This document shows, in pieces, positions 16,651 to 25,372 of a DNA stretch of 42,658 nucleotides. The notes beneath the pieces were generated by a model that was not told where the DNA came from, searched no databases, and saw only the letters and a program-made list of their open reading frames with translations. A program made the translations under genes and the position numbers. The DNA comes from Xylophilus sp. (lineage in GTDB: Bacteria; Pseudomonadota; Gammaproteobacteria; Burkholderiales; Burkholderiaceae_C), in NCBI GenBank assembly GCA_009914555.1, contig WNDY01000037.1, positions 1 to 42,658 of the forward strand. Direction: 5' to 3'. The stretch's first letter is position 1. Each line of letters starts with the position of its first letter.

Positions 16651-18261
16651 TCAGGCCACTTCGACCTCGACCAGCACCGGGCCGGTCGATGCGAGGGCTT
16701 CCGTCAGCGCGGGGCGAAGCTCTTCGGCCCGCTCCACGCGCAGGCCGCGCATGCCCTGCGCGGTCGCGAGCGCCACGAAATCGAGGTCCGGCAGGTCCGT
16801 GCCGGGCACCGGCTCGCCGGGGCGGTAGCCGAAGATCCGCGCGAAATCGTGCAGCGCCGCATAGCGGCGGTTGTTCAGGATCACGACCGCCACCGGCAGG
16901 CCCAGCCGGGCCGCGCTCCACAGCGCCTGGATCGCGTACATCGCCGAGCCGTCGCCCACCAGCGCGATCACCCGCGCACCCGGCTTGCCCAGCGCCACGC
17001 CGACGGCCGCCGGCAGGCCGAAGCCCAGGCCGCCGCTGCACATCGTGTAGAAGGTCTCCGACGCGAAGATCGGCAGGTGCCCGTGGATGACCGGGCGCGC
17101 GCTCGGCGCCTCCTCGACCACGATGCTGTCGCGCGGGCGCAGGTCGGTCAGCGTCTGCAGCACCCAGGCCACCGGCAGCCGCTCGCCGGGCTGCGGCTCG
17201 GATCGGCGCGCGGGCCGCGCATGGACCGCGGGCGCCGGCCGGGCGGGCGGGCGGCTGCGGTCGAGCAGGTCGCGCAGCCCGAGTCGGATGCTGCCGACGA
17301 CCGAGGTGCCGGTGGGCGACCAGGCGGCGGTCTGCGGGTCCTCGGTCAGCTGCACCAGTTCCGCTCCCGCAGGAAGGTGCGGCCCCTGCCCTTCGACGTG
17401 GTAGGTGAAGGCCGGCGCGCCGACGGCGAACACCAGGTCGTGGCCGGCGAGCCGCTCGACGATGCGCTCGCGCATCGCGGGCAGGAAGCCGGCCCACAGC
17501 GGATGGTCCTCCGGAAAGCTGCAGCGGCCCGACATCGGCGCGACGTAGACGCGCGCCTGGTGGCGCTCGGCCAGCTGCACGACCTCGTCCCAGGCGCCGT
17601 CGCGGTCGATCGCGGCGCCGGCCACGAAGGCCGGCGCCCGCGCGCCGTCGAGCCGCGCGGCGACCTGCGCCAGCAGTTCCGGCTCGGGGCGCAGCTGCCG
17701 GCTGACCTGCCGCGCATCGACCGGCAGCGTGGCGACGCCCCAGTCGTCCGACGGGATCGAGACCAGCACCGGGCCGCGCGGCGGCGTCATCGCGATGTAG
17801 TAGGCGCGCGCGATCGCCAGCGGCACGTCTTCGGCGCGCGCGGGCTCGACGCTCCACTTCACGTAGGGCCGCGGCAGCTCGGGCGCCTGGGTCGAGCCGA
17901 GGAACGGGTCGAACGGCAGGATCGAGCGCGCCTGCTGGCCCGCGGTGATCAAGAGCGGCGTGCGATTCCTGTAGGCGGTGAAGATGTTGCCCATCGCATG
18001 GCCGACGCCGGCGGCCGAATGCAGGTTGACGAAGGCCGCGCCGTGCGTGGCCTGGGCATAGCCGTCGGCCATCGCGACCACCACGCACTCCTGCAGGCCC
18101 AGCACGTAGCGGAAGTCCTCGGGGAAGTCCATGAACATCGGCAGCTCGGTCGAGCCGGGGTTGCCGAAGATGGAGGTGATGCCGAACTCGCGCAGCAGCC
18201 TGAAGACCGCTTCGCGCACGGTGACGGTACCCGCCGCGACGGACCCGATGGGTCGATCCAT
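16651..18261 (-). CDS. Thiamine diphosphate enzyme, benzoylformate decarboxylase type
   Basis: This 536-residue protein has the three TPP-enzyme domains. Residues Ser37 (GNPGSTELP), Glu58 (GLQECVVV) and His81 (NLHSAAG) lie at a constant +11 offset from catalytic Ser26, Glu47 and His70 of Pseudomonas putida benzoylformate decarboxylase. A His in AFTYHVEGQ is placed like His281. The TPP-Mg motif is VGDGSAMYAIQALW...VILNN. The reaction would be arylglyoxylate to aryl aldehyde plus CO2. ATG 18261 has AAGGAGA upstream. It is the first gene of the operon, divergent from the LysR gene. Other ThDP decarboxylases are possible, but the matched active-site set favours arylglyoxylate. Confidence 0.87.
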   Translation of the reverse strand: MDRPIGSVAAGTVTVREAVFRLLREFGITSIFGNPGSTELPMFMDFPEDFRYVLGLQECVVVAMADGYAQATHGAAFVNLHSAAGVGHAMGNIFTAYRNRTPLLITAGQQARSILPFDPFLGSTQAPELPRPYVKWSVEPARAEDVPLAIARAYYIAMTPPRGPVLVSIPSDDWGVATLPVDARQVSRQLRPEPELLAQVAARLDGARAPAFVAGAAIDRDGAWDEVVQLAERHQARVYVAPMSGRCSFPEDHPLWAGFLPAMRERIVERLAGHDLVFAVGAPAFTYHVEGQGPHLPAGAELVQLTEDPQTAAWSPTGTSVVGSIRLGLRDLLDRSRPPARPAPAVHARPARRSEPQPGERLPVAWVLQTLTDLRPRDSIVVEEAPSARPVIHGHLPIFASETFYTMCSGGLGFGLPAAVGVALGKPGARVIALVGDGSAMYAIQALWSAARLGLPVAVVILNNRRYAALHDFARIFGYRPGEPVPGTDLPDLDFVALATAQGMRGLRVERAEELRPALTEALASTGPVLVEVEVA

Positions 18262-18384
18262 GAATGATGTCTCCTTGTTGTTGGGCGCCCCGCCTGTCCA
18301 CCGAGGGTGAAAAGGAAACCTGGGGCGGGCCGGCGTTTCCTTGATGGCCCGCAGTGTCCCCAGCTCTTTGGCATCCATCAATAC

Positions 18385-18404
18385 AATGAACCGACTACTT
18401 CATT
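18385..18404. promoter_or_regulatory. Dyad in the divergent LysR/catabolic promoter region, candidate LysR operator
   Basis: AATGAA, eight bases, TTCATT is a perfect inverted repeat in an AT-rich patch 10 bases before the LysR start codon and ~125 bases upstream of the decarboxylase start. Extending the arms to ten bases still matches at 8 of 10. LysR regulators bind such interrupted dyads (T-N11-A type) between divergent genes. Its nearness to the LysR start also fits autorepression. Confidence 0.55.
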
Positions 18405-18413
18405 ATTAGATTC

Positions 18414-19346
18414 ATGGATGTCGACAGCCTTGACATGAACCTGTTGCGCCTGTTCGACGCGGTCTACCGCCTGGGCAGCGTGAGCCGTGCGGCCGAGGCC
18501 CTGGGGCTGTCGCAGCCGGCCGCGAGCCAAGGCCTGACCCGCCTGCGGCTGGCGCTGGGGGACGTGCTCTTCGTGCGCACGAGCGGCCACATGCGCGCGA
18601 CGCTGCGTGCGGAGCGGCTCGCGGGCGCCGTACAGCCCGCCATCGCCGCGATCCGCGATGCGCTCCAGGACGGCGGCAGTTTCGCCCCGGCGCAATCGAC
18701 AATGACGCTGCGGCTGCACATGAGCGACTTGGGTGAAGCCCGGCTGCTGCCCGACCTGATGGCGGCCCTGCACCGCGAGGCGCCGGGGATGCGCGTGCAG
18801 ACCATGTCGCTGGCACACGGCGAGATCGCCGATGCGCTGGAGACCGGAGCCATCCACTTCGCGCTCGGCTTCCTGCCTGCGCTGAGCGGTACCGAGCGCA
18901 TCGAGCTGCTGCACGACCGCTACGCGGTGCTCGTGCGCGCGCAGCACCCGCTGCTGACGGCGCTAAACGGCCGAGCCACGGTGCAGGATCTGCGGCAGCT
19001 GGACTACGCGGCGGGCCGCTCCCATTCCGAGACCTTGCGCATCCTCCAGCAGCTCGGACTCGACAAACGGCTGGTACTCACCTCCGCCCATTTCCTCGCG
19101 CTGCCAGCCATTATTGCGCATACCGATCTGGCCGCGGTCATGCCCAAGGCGATCGCTCACCGGTTCCTGGACGTGCAGCGCTATGCACTGCTGCCCGCCG
19201 AGCTGCCGCGCAGCACGTTCACGGTGTCGCTCCACTGCAGCCGCCGCAGCGCATCAGATCCGGCTCACCGCTGGCTGCGCGGCCTGTTCGTCGGACTGTT
19301 CAGGGAGGAAAAGCGCGTCCCGGCCCACAGGCGCGCGCCGGCATAG
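18414..19346 (+). CDS. LysR-type transcriptional regulator of the aromatic operon
   Basis: This 310-residue protein has an N-terminal winged helix-turn-helix (residues ~7-65: MNLLRLFDAVYRLGSVSRAA, LSQPAASQGLTRLRLALGD, LFVRTSG) and a C-terminal substrate-binding effector domain. The motif MNLLRLFDAV and the PHRxHAE-like HFLALPAIIAHTDL segment resemble the NahR/NodD/LinR group, which responds to aromatic compounds. It is divergent from the decarboxylase gene across 152 bases holding a dyad, the usual arrangement for a regulator activating the neighbouring operon when its substrate or an intermediate binds. It converges with nlpD. Confidence 0.88.
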   Translation: MDVDSLDMNLLRLFDAVYRLGSVSRAAEALGLSQPAASQGLTRLRLALGDVLFVRTSGHMRATLRAERLAGAVQPAIAAIRDALQDGGSFAPAQSTMTLRLHMSDLGEARLLPDLMAALHREAPGMRVQTMSLAHGEIADALETGAIHFALGFLPALSGTERIELLHDRYAVLVRAQHPLLTALNGRATVQDLRQLDYAAGRSHSETLRILQQLGLDKRLVLTSAHFLALPAIIAHTDLAAVMPKAIAHRFLDVQRYALLPAELPRSTFTVSLHCSRRSASDPAHRWLRGLFVGLFREEKRVPAHRRAPA

Positions 19347-19359
19347 GGAAATGCCTCCG

Positions 19360-19374
19360 GCCTGGGCCCCAGGC
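19360..19374. terminator. Short hairpin between convergent LysR and nlpD genes
   Basis: GCCTGG-GCC-CCAGGC forms a 6-bp stem with a 3-base loop, midway in the 53-base gap between the two convergent stop codons. There is no T-run on either side, so it is at best a weak bidirectional terminator. Confidence 0.35.
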
Positions 19375-19399
19375 ACGCCACCCAACGGCAGCGCGGACG

Positions 19400-20314
19400 T
19401 CAGCGTGCCGGCAGATACCGGCTCGGATCCACCGGCTTGCCCTGCTTGCGGATCTCGAAGTGCAGCTTGACCCGGTCGGCGTCGCTGCTGCCCATCTCGG
19501 CGATCTTCTGGCCGCGCTTGACCGACTGGTCTTCCTTCACCAGCAGCGTCTGGTTGTGCGCATAGGCCGTCAGATAGGTGTTGTTGTGCTTGAGGATGAT
19601 GAGGTTGCCATAGCCGCGCAGTCCGGCGCCGGTATAGACCACGCGGCCGTCGGCCGCGGCCAGCACCGGGTCGCCGGCCTTGCCGCCGATGTCGTAGCCC
19701 TTGTTCTTGGCCTCGTCGAAGCCCGCGATCAGCGAGCCGGCGCCGCTGGTGGGCCAGATGAAGCCGACGTCGTCGTCGCCGCCGCCGGCCGACGGAGCAG
19801 GAGCGGGAGCCGGCGCCGGTGCAGCAGCCACGGCCGGCGGGGGCGGCTGCGTGGCAGGCGGCCTGGTGCCGGGCGGCAGCGGCGCGACCGGCGACGAGGC
19901 GACCGGGCGGGTGACCACGCCGTTCTCGGCGACGGCAGCGCCCGGCGGCACCACGCGCAGCACCTGGCCGACCTCGATGAGGTTGGGATTGTCCAGGCCG
20001 TTCCAGCGGGCGATGTCCTTCCAGCTCTGGCCGGATTCGAGGCCGATGCGGATCAGCGTGTCGCCCTGCTTGACCGTGTAGTAGCCGGGCTTGCCGGCGT
20101 TCTCGGCGCCGGGCAGCGGCTTCAGGGGCGGCAGCGGCGCCACCGGGGGCTGTGCGCCTGCGGGCTGGCCGGTCGAAGCGATGCCGCGGTCTTCCACCGG
20201 GGCCGGGCTCAGGCGCGAATTGCAGCCGGCCAGCACCAGGAGTGCCATCGTCGTCAAACCGGTGTGGATCCATCCCTGGCGACCAGGCAGACCTGTCATA
20301 GTTCGTTCCTTCAT
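19400..20314 (-). CDS. nlpD: NlpD-like lipoprotein: LysM plus degenerate LytM (M23) domain
   Basis: This 304-residue protein has a lipoprotein signal (LVLAGC near residues 26-31), a LysM domain ([18 protein letters not shown] to VGQVLRVV, residues ~78-122), a Pro/Ala-rich linker and a C-terminal LytM domain. The peptidase metal site is lost: the usual H-x3-D reads NKGYD and the HxH motif reads KLHF. This is typical of NlpD/EnvC activators, which switch on periplasmic amidases (AmiC) during septum splitting rather than cutting peptidoglycan. It overlaps pcm by 4 bp (ATGA). In proteobacteria rpoS normally follows nlpD; here it does not. Confidence 0.9.
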   Translation of the reverse strand: MKERTMTGLPGRQGWIHTGLTTMALLVLAGCNSRLSPAPVEDRGIASTGQPAGAQPPVAPLPPLKPLPGAENAGKPGYYTVKQGDTLIRIGLESGQSWKDIARWNGLDNPNLIEVGQVLRVVPPGAAVAENGVVTRPVASSPVAPLPPGTRPPATQPPPPAVAAAPAPAPAPAPSAGGGDDDVGFIWPTSGAGSLIAGFDEAKNKGYDIGGKAGDPVLAAADGRVVYTGAGLRGYGNLIILKHNNTYLTAYAHNQTLLVKEDQSVKRGQKIAEMGSSDADRVKLHFEIRKQGKPVDPSRYLPAR

Positions 20315-21123
20315 GCAATCCCCGATTTTAGGGGGACAAAGTTGACGCTCTCAAGCAGGCTCTGCCGCCATCCCTGCGCCGTGCGGTCCACGACCAGCAG
20401 CGCCTGGCTGCCGTCGGGCTGGGTGAGGGGCGCCACCAGCCGCGCGCCGACGGCCAGCTGGTCGAGCCAGGCCTGCAGCAGCTCGCTGCCGGCGGCCGCG
20501 GCGATGATGCCGGCATAGGGCGCGCCCTGCGCGTAGCCCGCCGCGCCGTCGCCCAGCAGCAGGTGCACGTTGGCGATGCGGTAGGGCCGCAGGTTGGCCT
20601 GGGCGCGCTCGTGCAGGCCGCGCAGGCGCTCGATGCTGTAGACCTCGCGCGCGATCTGCGCCAGCACCGCGGCCTGGTAGCCGCAGCCGGTGCCGATCTC
20701 CAGCACCCGGCCCAGCGGCCCGGCGCGGCCGAGCTCGGAGCCCAGCAGCAGTTCGGCCATGCGGGCCACCACGCCGGGCTTGGAGATTGTCTGGCCCAGG
20801 CCGATCGGCAGGCTGGTGTCTTCGTAGGCCTGGCCGGTCAGCGCGCTGTCGACGAAGCGGTGGCGCTCCACCGTGCCGAGGGCCTGCAGCACTGTCGCGG
20901 ACGTGATGCCCTGGGCCGCCAGCCGGCGCACCATGCTGGCCCTTACCCCCGCCAGGTCACCGCTGGGGCCTATGGACGACGCGGGCGCGGGGGAGATACC
21001 CCGGCCGGCCACGGGCAGCGGAGGTGCGGGCGCCAGCGCCGGGCGCCGCGCGGGCCCGGCCGGCGCGCCGGTGTCGATGCGTGCGGGAAACCGCGGCCGC
21101 GGCGGACTGCTGCCGCCGCTCAC
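20311..21123 (-). CDS. pcm: Protein-L-isoaspartate O-methyltransferase
   Basis: This SAM-dependent repair enzyme methylates isoaspartyl residues in damaged proteins so they can revert to Asp. The catalytic domain begins near [10 protein letters not shown] and shows the family motifs [29 protein letters not shown] (SAM site), [14 protein letters not shown] and LVAPL. I place the start at GTG 21123, overlapping the surE stop (GTGA). This gives 270 residues with a ~65-residue Pro/Ala/Gly-rich N-terminal extension beyond the usual ~210-residue enzyme. Starting at the Met of MVRRLAAQ would restore normal length and is the alternative. Confidence 0.88.
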   Translation of the reverse strand: MSGGSSPPRPRFPARIDTGAPAGPARRPALAPAPPLPVAGRGISPAPASSIGPSGDLAGVRASMVRRLAAQGITSATVLQALGTVERHRFVDSALTGQAYEDTSLPIGLGQTISKPGVVARMAELLLGSELGRAGPLGRVLEIGTGCGYQAAVLAQIAREVYSIERLRGLHERAQANLRPYRIANVHLLLGDGAAGYAQGAPYAGIIAAAAGSELLQAWLDQLAVGARLVAPLTQPDGSQALLVVDRTAQGWRQSLLESVNFVPLKSGIA

Positions 21124-21890
21124 CGGACGTCCTGCGCGAGCTGCGCAGCCGTCTGCGCCCAGTACCTGAGCGCGTCGTGGTCGGTCAGGTCGATCTTCAG
21201 CGGCGTGATGGCCACATGGCCCAGCGTCGTGGCATGGAAGTCGGTGCCGTCGGCGCCGTCCTTGGCCGGGCCTGCACCGCCGATCCAGTACATGGTCTCG
21301 CCGCGCGGGCTCGACTGGGTGATGACCCGCTCGGCCGCGTGGCGGCGCCCCAGGCGGCACACGCGCGCGGGCAGCAGCTCGTCGAACGGGCGGTTCGGTA
21401 TGTTCACGTTGAGCAACCAGGGCTCGGCGCCGAGCATGCCCTGGCGGGCGGCCAGGCGCTCGACGATCTCGCGGGCCTTCCTCGCGGCCGCGTCGATCTC
21501 GCCCCAGCCCTTCTCGACCTGCGAGAACGCGATGGCCGGGATGCCGAACAGATAGCCTTCCATCGCGGCGCCGACGGTGCCCGAATAAATGGTGTCGTCG
21601 CCCATGTTGGCGCCGTTGTTGATGCCCGAGACCACGAGGTCGGGCCGGTAGCCGAGCAGGCCGGTCAGCGCGATGTGCACGCAGTCGGCCGGCGTGCCGT
21701 TGACGTAGCGGAAGCCGTTGGCCGCCTGCTGCACGTAGAGCGGCGAATGCAGGGTCAGCGCGTTGGACTTGGCGCTGTTGTTGTGTTCGGGAGCGACGAC
21801 CTCGACCTCGGCCAGGTCTTTGAGCGCTTCATGGAGCGCCACGATGCCCGGGGCCTGGTAGCCGTCGTCGTTGGAAATGAGGATTTTCAT
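21120..21890 (-). CDS. surE: 5'/3'-nucleotidase SurE
   Basis: This 256-residue phosphatase acts on nucleoside monophosphates and polyphosphate in stationary-phase survival. The N-terminal metal site is textbook: [16 protein letters not shown] with Asp8-Asp9, then [13 protein letters not shown] and [20 protein letters not shown]. It is the first gene of surE-pcm-nlpD; all three are joined by 4-bp overlaps, so the block is one translationally coupled operon. The 75-base gap upstream separates it from the GGDEF-EAL gene on the same strand. Confidence 0.94.
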   Translation of the reverse strand: MKILISNDDGYQAPGIVALHEALKDLAEVEVVAPEHNNSAKSNALTLHSPLYVQQAANGFRYVNGTPADCVHIALTGLLGYRPDLVVSGINNGANMGDDTIYSGTVGAAMEGYLFGIPAIAFSQVEKGWGEIDAAARKAREIVERLAARQGMLGAEPWLLNVNIPNRPFDELLPARVCRLGRRHAAERVITQSSPRGETMYWIGGAGPAKDGADGTDFHATTLGHVAITPLKIDLTDHDALRYWAQTAAQLAQDVR

Positions 21891-21965
21891 GGGCGCGCTC
21901 GCGGATGCCGGGCGATTGTAGGGCCGGGCTCTGCGGCTTCGCGGCTGATGGCCCGCGGCGATCGG

Positions 21966-24521
21966 TCAGAGGAACTGCGCCAGCGCCTCGGGCCGCAGCG
22001 GGCGCGCGAAGTGGTAGCCCTGCGCCAGGCCGCACTGCAGATGCTTCAGGCGCAGCGCGATCGGCTCGCTTTCCACGCCCTCGGCCAGCACCTCCAGCCC
22101 CAGGCTGCGGGCCAGCGAGATGATGCCGCGCACGATCGCCGCGTTGTCGGGGTCGTCGATCAGGTCGCGCACGAAGGACTGGTCGATCTTGATCTTGTCG
22201 AACTTGAAGCGGCGCAGGTAGGCGAAGCTCGAATAGCCGGTGCCGAAGTCGTCGATCGACAGCTTCACGCCCAGCGCCTTGAGCCGCCGCAGCGTGGCCG
22301 TGGCCGTCTCGCCCTCGTGCAGCAGCGCGCTCTCGGTCAGCTCCAGCTCCAGCTTGCCCGGCGGGATGCCGGATTCGACCAGCGCGTCCTCCACCTGCTG
22401 CAAGAGGGTGCCGCGGCGGAACTGGCGGGCCGACAGGTTGACCGCGACCATGAGTTCCGGATGGCCGGCCTCGTGCCAGGCCGCGAGCTGGCGCGTGGCC
22501 GTGCGCAGCACCCAGCCGCCGAGCGCGTCGATCAGGCCGCATTCCTCGGCCACCGGGATGAAGATGGCCGGCGGCACGGCGCCGCGCTCGGGGTCGTCCC
22601 AGCGGCACAGCGCCTCCACGCCGACCACGCGGCGCGTGGCCAGCTCGATCAGCGGCTGGTATTCGAGCCGCAGCGCATCGCCGTCGACCGCGCGGCGCAG
22701 CGACATCTCGAGCTGGAAGCGCTCCAGCGCCGCGGCATTCATGTCGGCGCTGGCGAAGTGGTAGCTGTTGCGGCCCTCGCGCTTGGCGGTGTGCAGCGCC
22801 GCGTCGGCCCGGCCGAACAGCGTATCGAACGCGTCGCCGTCGGCCGGGAACATGGCCACGCCGGCCGAGATGGAGACGTTGACCGGCAGCCCGCCGAGTT
22901 CCACCGGCTGCACCGCCGCGTCCATCAGTGCGCGCACCGCCTGGGCCGCATCGTTGGTGCCGGCCACGCCGGGCAGCACGACGAGGAACTCGTCGCCGCT
23001 CAGGCGGCCGATGGTGGCGCGGGCGCCGGCGCTGCGCTGGAGGCAGCTGCCGATGTGGCGCAGCAGCTCGTCGCCGGCGGCGTGGCCCAGCGAATCGTTG
23101 AGCGCCTTGAAGTTGTCGACGTCCACCACGACCAGCGTCACCTCGCGGTTCTCCTCGCGCGCGCGGGCCAGGGCACGCTCGGCGAACTCGCCGGCCTGGG
23201 TGCGGTTGAGCAGGCCGGTCACCGCGTCCTGGGTGGACAGCACCGCGATCTTCTCTTCGGCCGCCTTGGACGAGCTGAGGTCGGACAGCGCGGCCACGTA
23301 GTGCGTGACCGTGCCGTTGGTGCGGTGGCGCAGCACCGACAGCTTCAGCCACTGCGGGAAGACTTCGCCGCTGCGGCGCCGGTTGGACACCTCGCCGCTC
23401 CAGTTGCCGCTGGCGTCCACCGCCTGCCAGACCGACTCCTGGAAGCTGCGGTCGTGCTGGCTGTCGGCGAACAAGGCCGGCGGCAGGCCGACGGCCTGGG
23501 CCGCGGTCACGCCGGTGATGTCGGTATAGGCGCTGTTGACCATGACCACGCGGCGCGCCGCATCGGTGATGACCACGCCGTTGGTGCCCAGGTCGAGCAC
23601 CTTGCCGGCCAGTTCGAGCTTGACCGCGGCATGGCGCTGGTCGGTCACGTCGCGCCGCACGACGAGCATGTGCAGCCGGTGGCCGCTGCGGCTGAAGGTG
23701 GGCACGCGCAGCACGTCGAAATAGCGGCTGCCGCCGACGCCGTCCTCGGCCACTTCCTCCAGCTGCGTGGGCCGGCCGGACTGCCAGGTGGCCTCTTCGT
23801 TGAGGGCCGACAGCCGCAGGCCCTCGGCGGCCGAGGGCGAGCGCCGGGCCAGTTCCACGGCGGTCTGGCCGTAGACCTCCTTCTCGCTCAGGCCCAGCAT
23901 CGCATGGGCGGCCGGGTTGGAGAGCTGCCAACGCCCGGCGCCGTCGAGCAGGCTCACCATGTCCGGCAGGTAGCGGAACACGCCGCGCAGCAGCCGGTCG
24001 CGCGAACGCACGAGCCGGTCGGACTCGGCCCGCGCGGTCACGTCGGTGCCGACCATCCAGAGTTCCTGCCGCCCCGGGCGCAGGCACAGGCCGTGCACGG
24101 TGGTCCACGCGATGCGGCGGCGCTCGCCGCCGCGCGTGGTCAGCGTCCATTCGAAATCACGAAAATAGCCGGCCTTCCAGGCCGGCTCGGAGCGCTTGCG
24201 CGCGAGGTAGTCCGCGTCGGGATAGAGCCGGGCCAGTGCGCCCGGCTGCTCGGTCATCTCCGAGGTGGAATAGCCCGTGACCCGCTCGCACTCGTGGTTC
24301 CAGAAGATGAACTGCGGCGCCGGCTGCTCGCTCAGGGCCGCGACCATGAAGGGCAGGTCGCGCAGCGTGGCCAGCGTGGCCGCGCCCAGGGCCGCGCCGC
24401 TGGGTGCGGGCTCCAGCGCCGCGCCCGCGGTGTCGCCGGCCAGGTCGAGAATGAAGCTGTCGCCCTCCGCGGCGTCGGTATCCAGGAAATGTCGCTGCTT
24501 GTCGGAAAGCCGGTCTTCCAC
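21966..24521 (-). CDS. PAS-GGDEF-EAL cyclic-di-GMP signalling protein
   Basis: This 851-residue cytoplasmic protein appears to have three PAS-like sensor segments (roughly residues 50-170, 180-310 and 320-440; landmarks FIFWNHECERVTGYSTSEMT, SNPAAHAMLGLSEKE, VNSAYTDITGVTAAQ). A GGDEF domain (~440-600) follows, with active-site motif SGDEF and no RxxD inhibitory site just upstream. The EAL domain (~610-851) keeps EAL in VGVEALCRW, NLSARQF, DDFGTGYSS and IKIDQSFV. The phosphodiesterase half looks active; SGDEF in place of GGDEF leaves cyclase activity uncertain. No membrane helix is visible. Confidence 0.9.
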   Translation of the reverse strand: MEDRLSDKQRHFLDTDAAEGDSFILDLAGDTAGAALEPAPSGAALGAATLATLRDLPFMVAALSEQPAPQFIFWNHECERVTGYSTSEMTEQPGALARLYPDADYLARKRSEPAWKAGYFRDFEWTLTTRGGERRRIAWTTVHGLCLRPGRQELWMVGTDVTARAESDRLVRSRDRLLRGVFRYLPDMVSLLDGAGRWQLSNPAAHAMLGLSEKEVYGQTAVELARRSPSAAEGLRLSALNEEATWQSGRPTQLEEVAEDGVGGSRYFDVLRVPTFSRSGHRLHMLVVRRDVTDQRHAAVKLELAGKVLDLGTNGVVITDAARRVVMVNSAYTDITGVTAAQAVGLPPALFADSQHDRSFQESVWQAVDASGNWSGEVSNRRRSGEVFPQWLKLSVLRHRTNGTVTHYVAALSDLSSSKAAEEKIAVLSTQDAVTGLLNRTQAGEFAERALARAREENREVTLVVVDVDNFKALNDSLGHAAGDELLRHIGSCLQRSAGARATIGRLSGDEFLVVLPGVAGTNDAAQAVRALMDAAVQPVELGGLPVNVSISAGVAMFPADGDAFDTLFGRADAALHTAKREGRNSYHFASADMNAAALERFQLEMSLRRAVDGDALRLEYQPLIELATRRVVGVEALCRWDDPERGAVPPAIFIPVAEECGLIDALGGWVLRTATRQLAAWHEAGHPELMVAVNLSARQFRRGTLLQQVEDALVESGIPPGKLELELTESALLHEGETATATLRRLKALGVKLSIDDFGTGYSSFAYLRRFKFDKIKIDQSFVRDLIDDPDNAAIVRGIISLARSLGLEVLAEGVESEPIALRLKHLQCGLAQGYHFARPLRPEALAQFL

Positions 24522-24624
24522 GCTGGGCTGCCCTGTGGTTTGCGTGCCATGCGGCGCGCGTCGCCGGATATTCGCACATCCGCAAGGCAGTTGCGGACTC
24601 CGTGTACCGGTGTAACTACGTAAT

Positions 24625-24642
24625 CCGGCGCCGGGGCGCCGG
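24625..24642 (-). terminator. Hairpin downstream of the FMN reductase gene
   Basis: CCGGCGCC-GG-GGCGCCGG is a perfect 8-bp inverted repeat with a 2-base centre, 9 bases after the FMN reductase stop on the minus strand. No T-run follows, so it may slow rather than stop transcription into the GGDEF-EAL gene. Confidence 0.4.
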
Positions 24643-24650
24643 CGTGCGCG

Positions 24651-25202
24651 TCAGACGTGCTTCTTCACGAAGGCCGCGTACTTGTCGACCCAGGTCTGGA
24701 GGAACTGCCGCGTGCCGTCGTTGCCGATGCGGCCATGGGCATCGAGCAGCCCCTCCTTGTTCTGGAGGAAGACCTCCGGCTGGCCGAGCGTGGGCACGTC
24801 GAGGTAGGCCAGCACGTTGCGCAGGTGCTGCTGCGCCAGCGCCGTGCCGATGGTGCCGATGGAGATGCCGAGCACGCCGGCCGGCTTGCCGCCCCACACG
24901 CTCTGGCCATAGGGACGCGAGCCGTGGTCGATCGCGTTCTTGAGCACACCGGGGACCGAGCGGTTGTACTCGGGCGTGACGAACAGCAGCGCCTGCGCGG
25001 CCGAGACCTCGGTCTTCAGGCGCTTCACGGCGGGTGCCTGGTTGCCGTCATCGTCCTGGTTGTAGAGCGGCAGGTCGTCGATGCGCACGTGCTCGAAGGT
25101 GAAGTCGGCCGGCGCCAGCCCGGCGATCGCCAGCGCGAGTTGGCGGTTTAACGAATCCTTGCGAAGGCTGCCGACGAAGACGGCGACTTTGATCTGGCTC
25201 AT
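24651..25202 (-). CDS. NADPH-dependent FMN reductase (flavodoxin-like)
   Basis: This 183-residue single-domain protein starts with IKVAVFVGSLRKDSLNRQLA, the phosphate-binding loop of NADPH-dependent FMN/quinone reductases (ChrR/YieF/SsuE-like). It continues with DLPLYNQDDD, LLFVTPEYNRSVPGVLKNAI (the conserved PEYN motif) and GGKPAGVLGISIGTIG. Such enzymes reduce FMN, quinones or oxidised metals, and some feed FMNH2 to two-component monooxygenases. The ATG at 25202 has GGAG at proper distance. It lies 170 bases downstream of the ABC permease gene on the same strand, so a link to the flavoprotein of that operon is possible but not shown. Confidence 0.88.
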   Translation of the reverse strand: MSQIKVAVFVGSLRKDSLNRQLALAIAGLAPADFTFEHVRIDDLPLYNQDDDGNQAPAVKRLKTEVSAAQALLFVTPEYNRSVPGVLKNAIDHGSRPYGQSVWGGKPAGVLGISIGTIGTALAQQHLRNVLAYLDVPTLGQPEVFLQNKEGLLDAHGRIGNDGTRQFLQTWVDKYAAFVKKHV

Positions 25203-25314
25203 GGGCACTCCTGTGGACACGAAAAAAGGGGGCGAGCCCATTATGGAAGCCGTCCGTGACCGGGCGTTGCCGGACGTTGCGAGCCCGCGCCCGGCACAAG
25301 GTCATAGAGTATGT

Positions 25315-25347
25315 GCCGGAAGCCGGTGCCATTCGCCGGCTACCGGC
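25315..25347 (-). terminator. Large imperfect hairpin after the ABC importer operon
   Basis: Arms GCCGGAAGCCGG (25315-25326) and CCGGCTACCGGC (25336-25347) pair at 11 of 12 positions around a 9-base loop. It sits ~25 bases past the permease stop on the minus strand. There is no T-run, so it is a likely mRNA 3' structure or weak terminator rather than a canonical one. Confidence 0.45.
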
Positions 25348-25372
25348 CCCTCCCCCCACGGGTATGCTGACT

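Noticed and set aside
15137..18301. A 1379-codon minus-strand frame running on upstream of the second Bug receptor gene
   Set aside because: Only its last 324 codons (from 15136) are a real protein; the rest is an out-of-frame reading of the decarboxylase and aldehyde dehydrogenase genes without a stop.
21966..24521. Bifunctional cyclase/phosphodiesterase called with certainty
   Set aside because: The EAL motifs are intact, but the cyclase signature is SGDEF, so cyclase activity cannot be decided from sequence.
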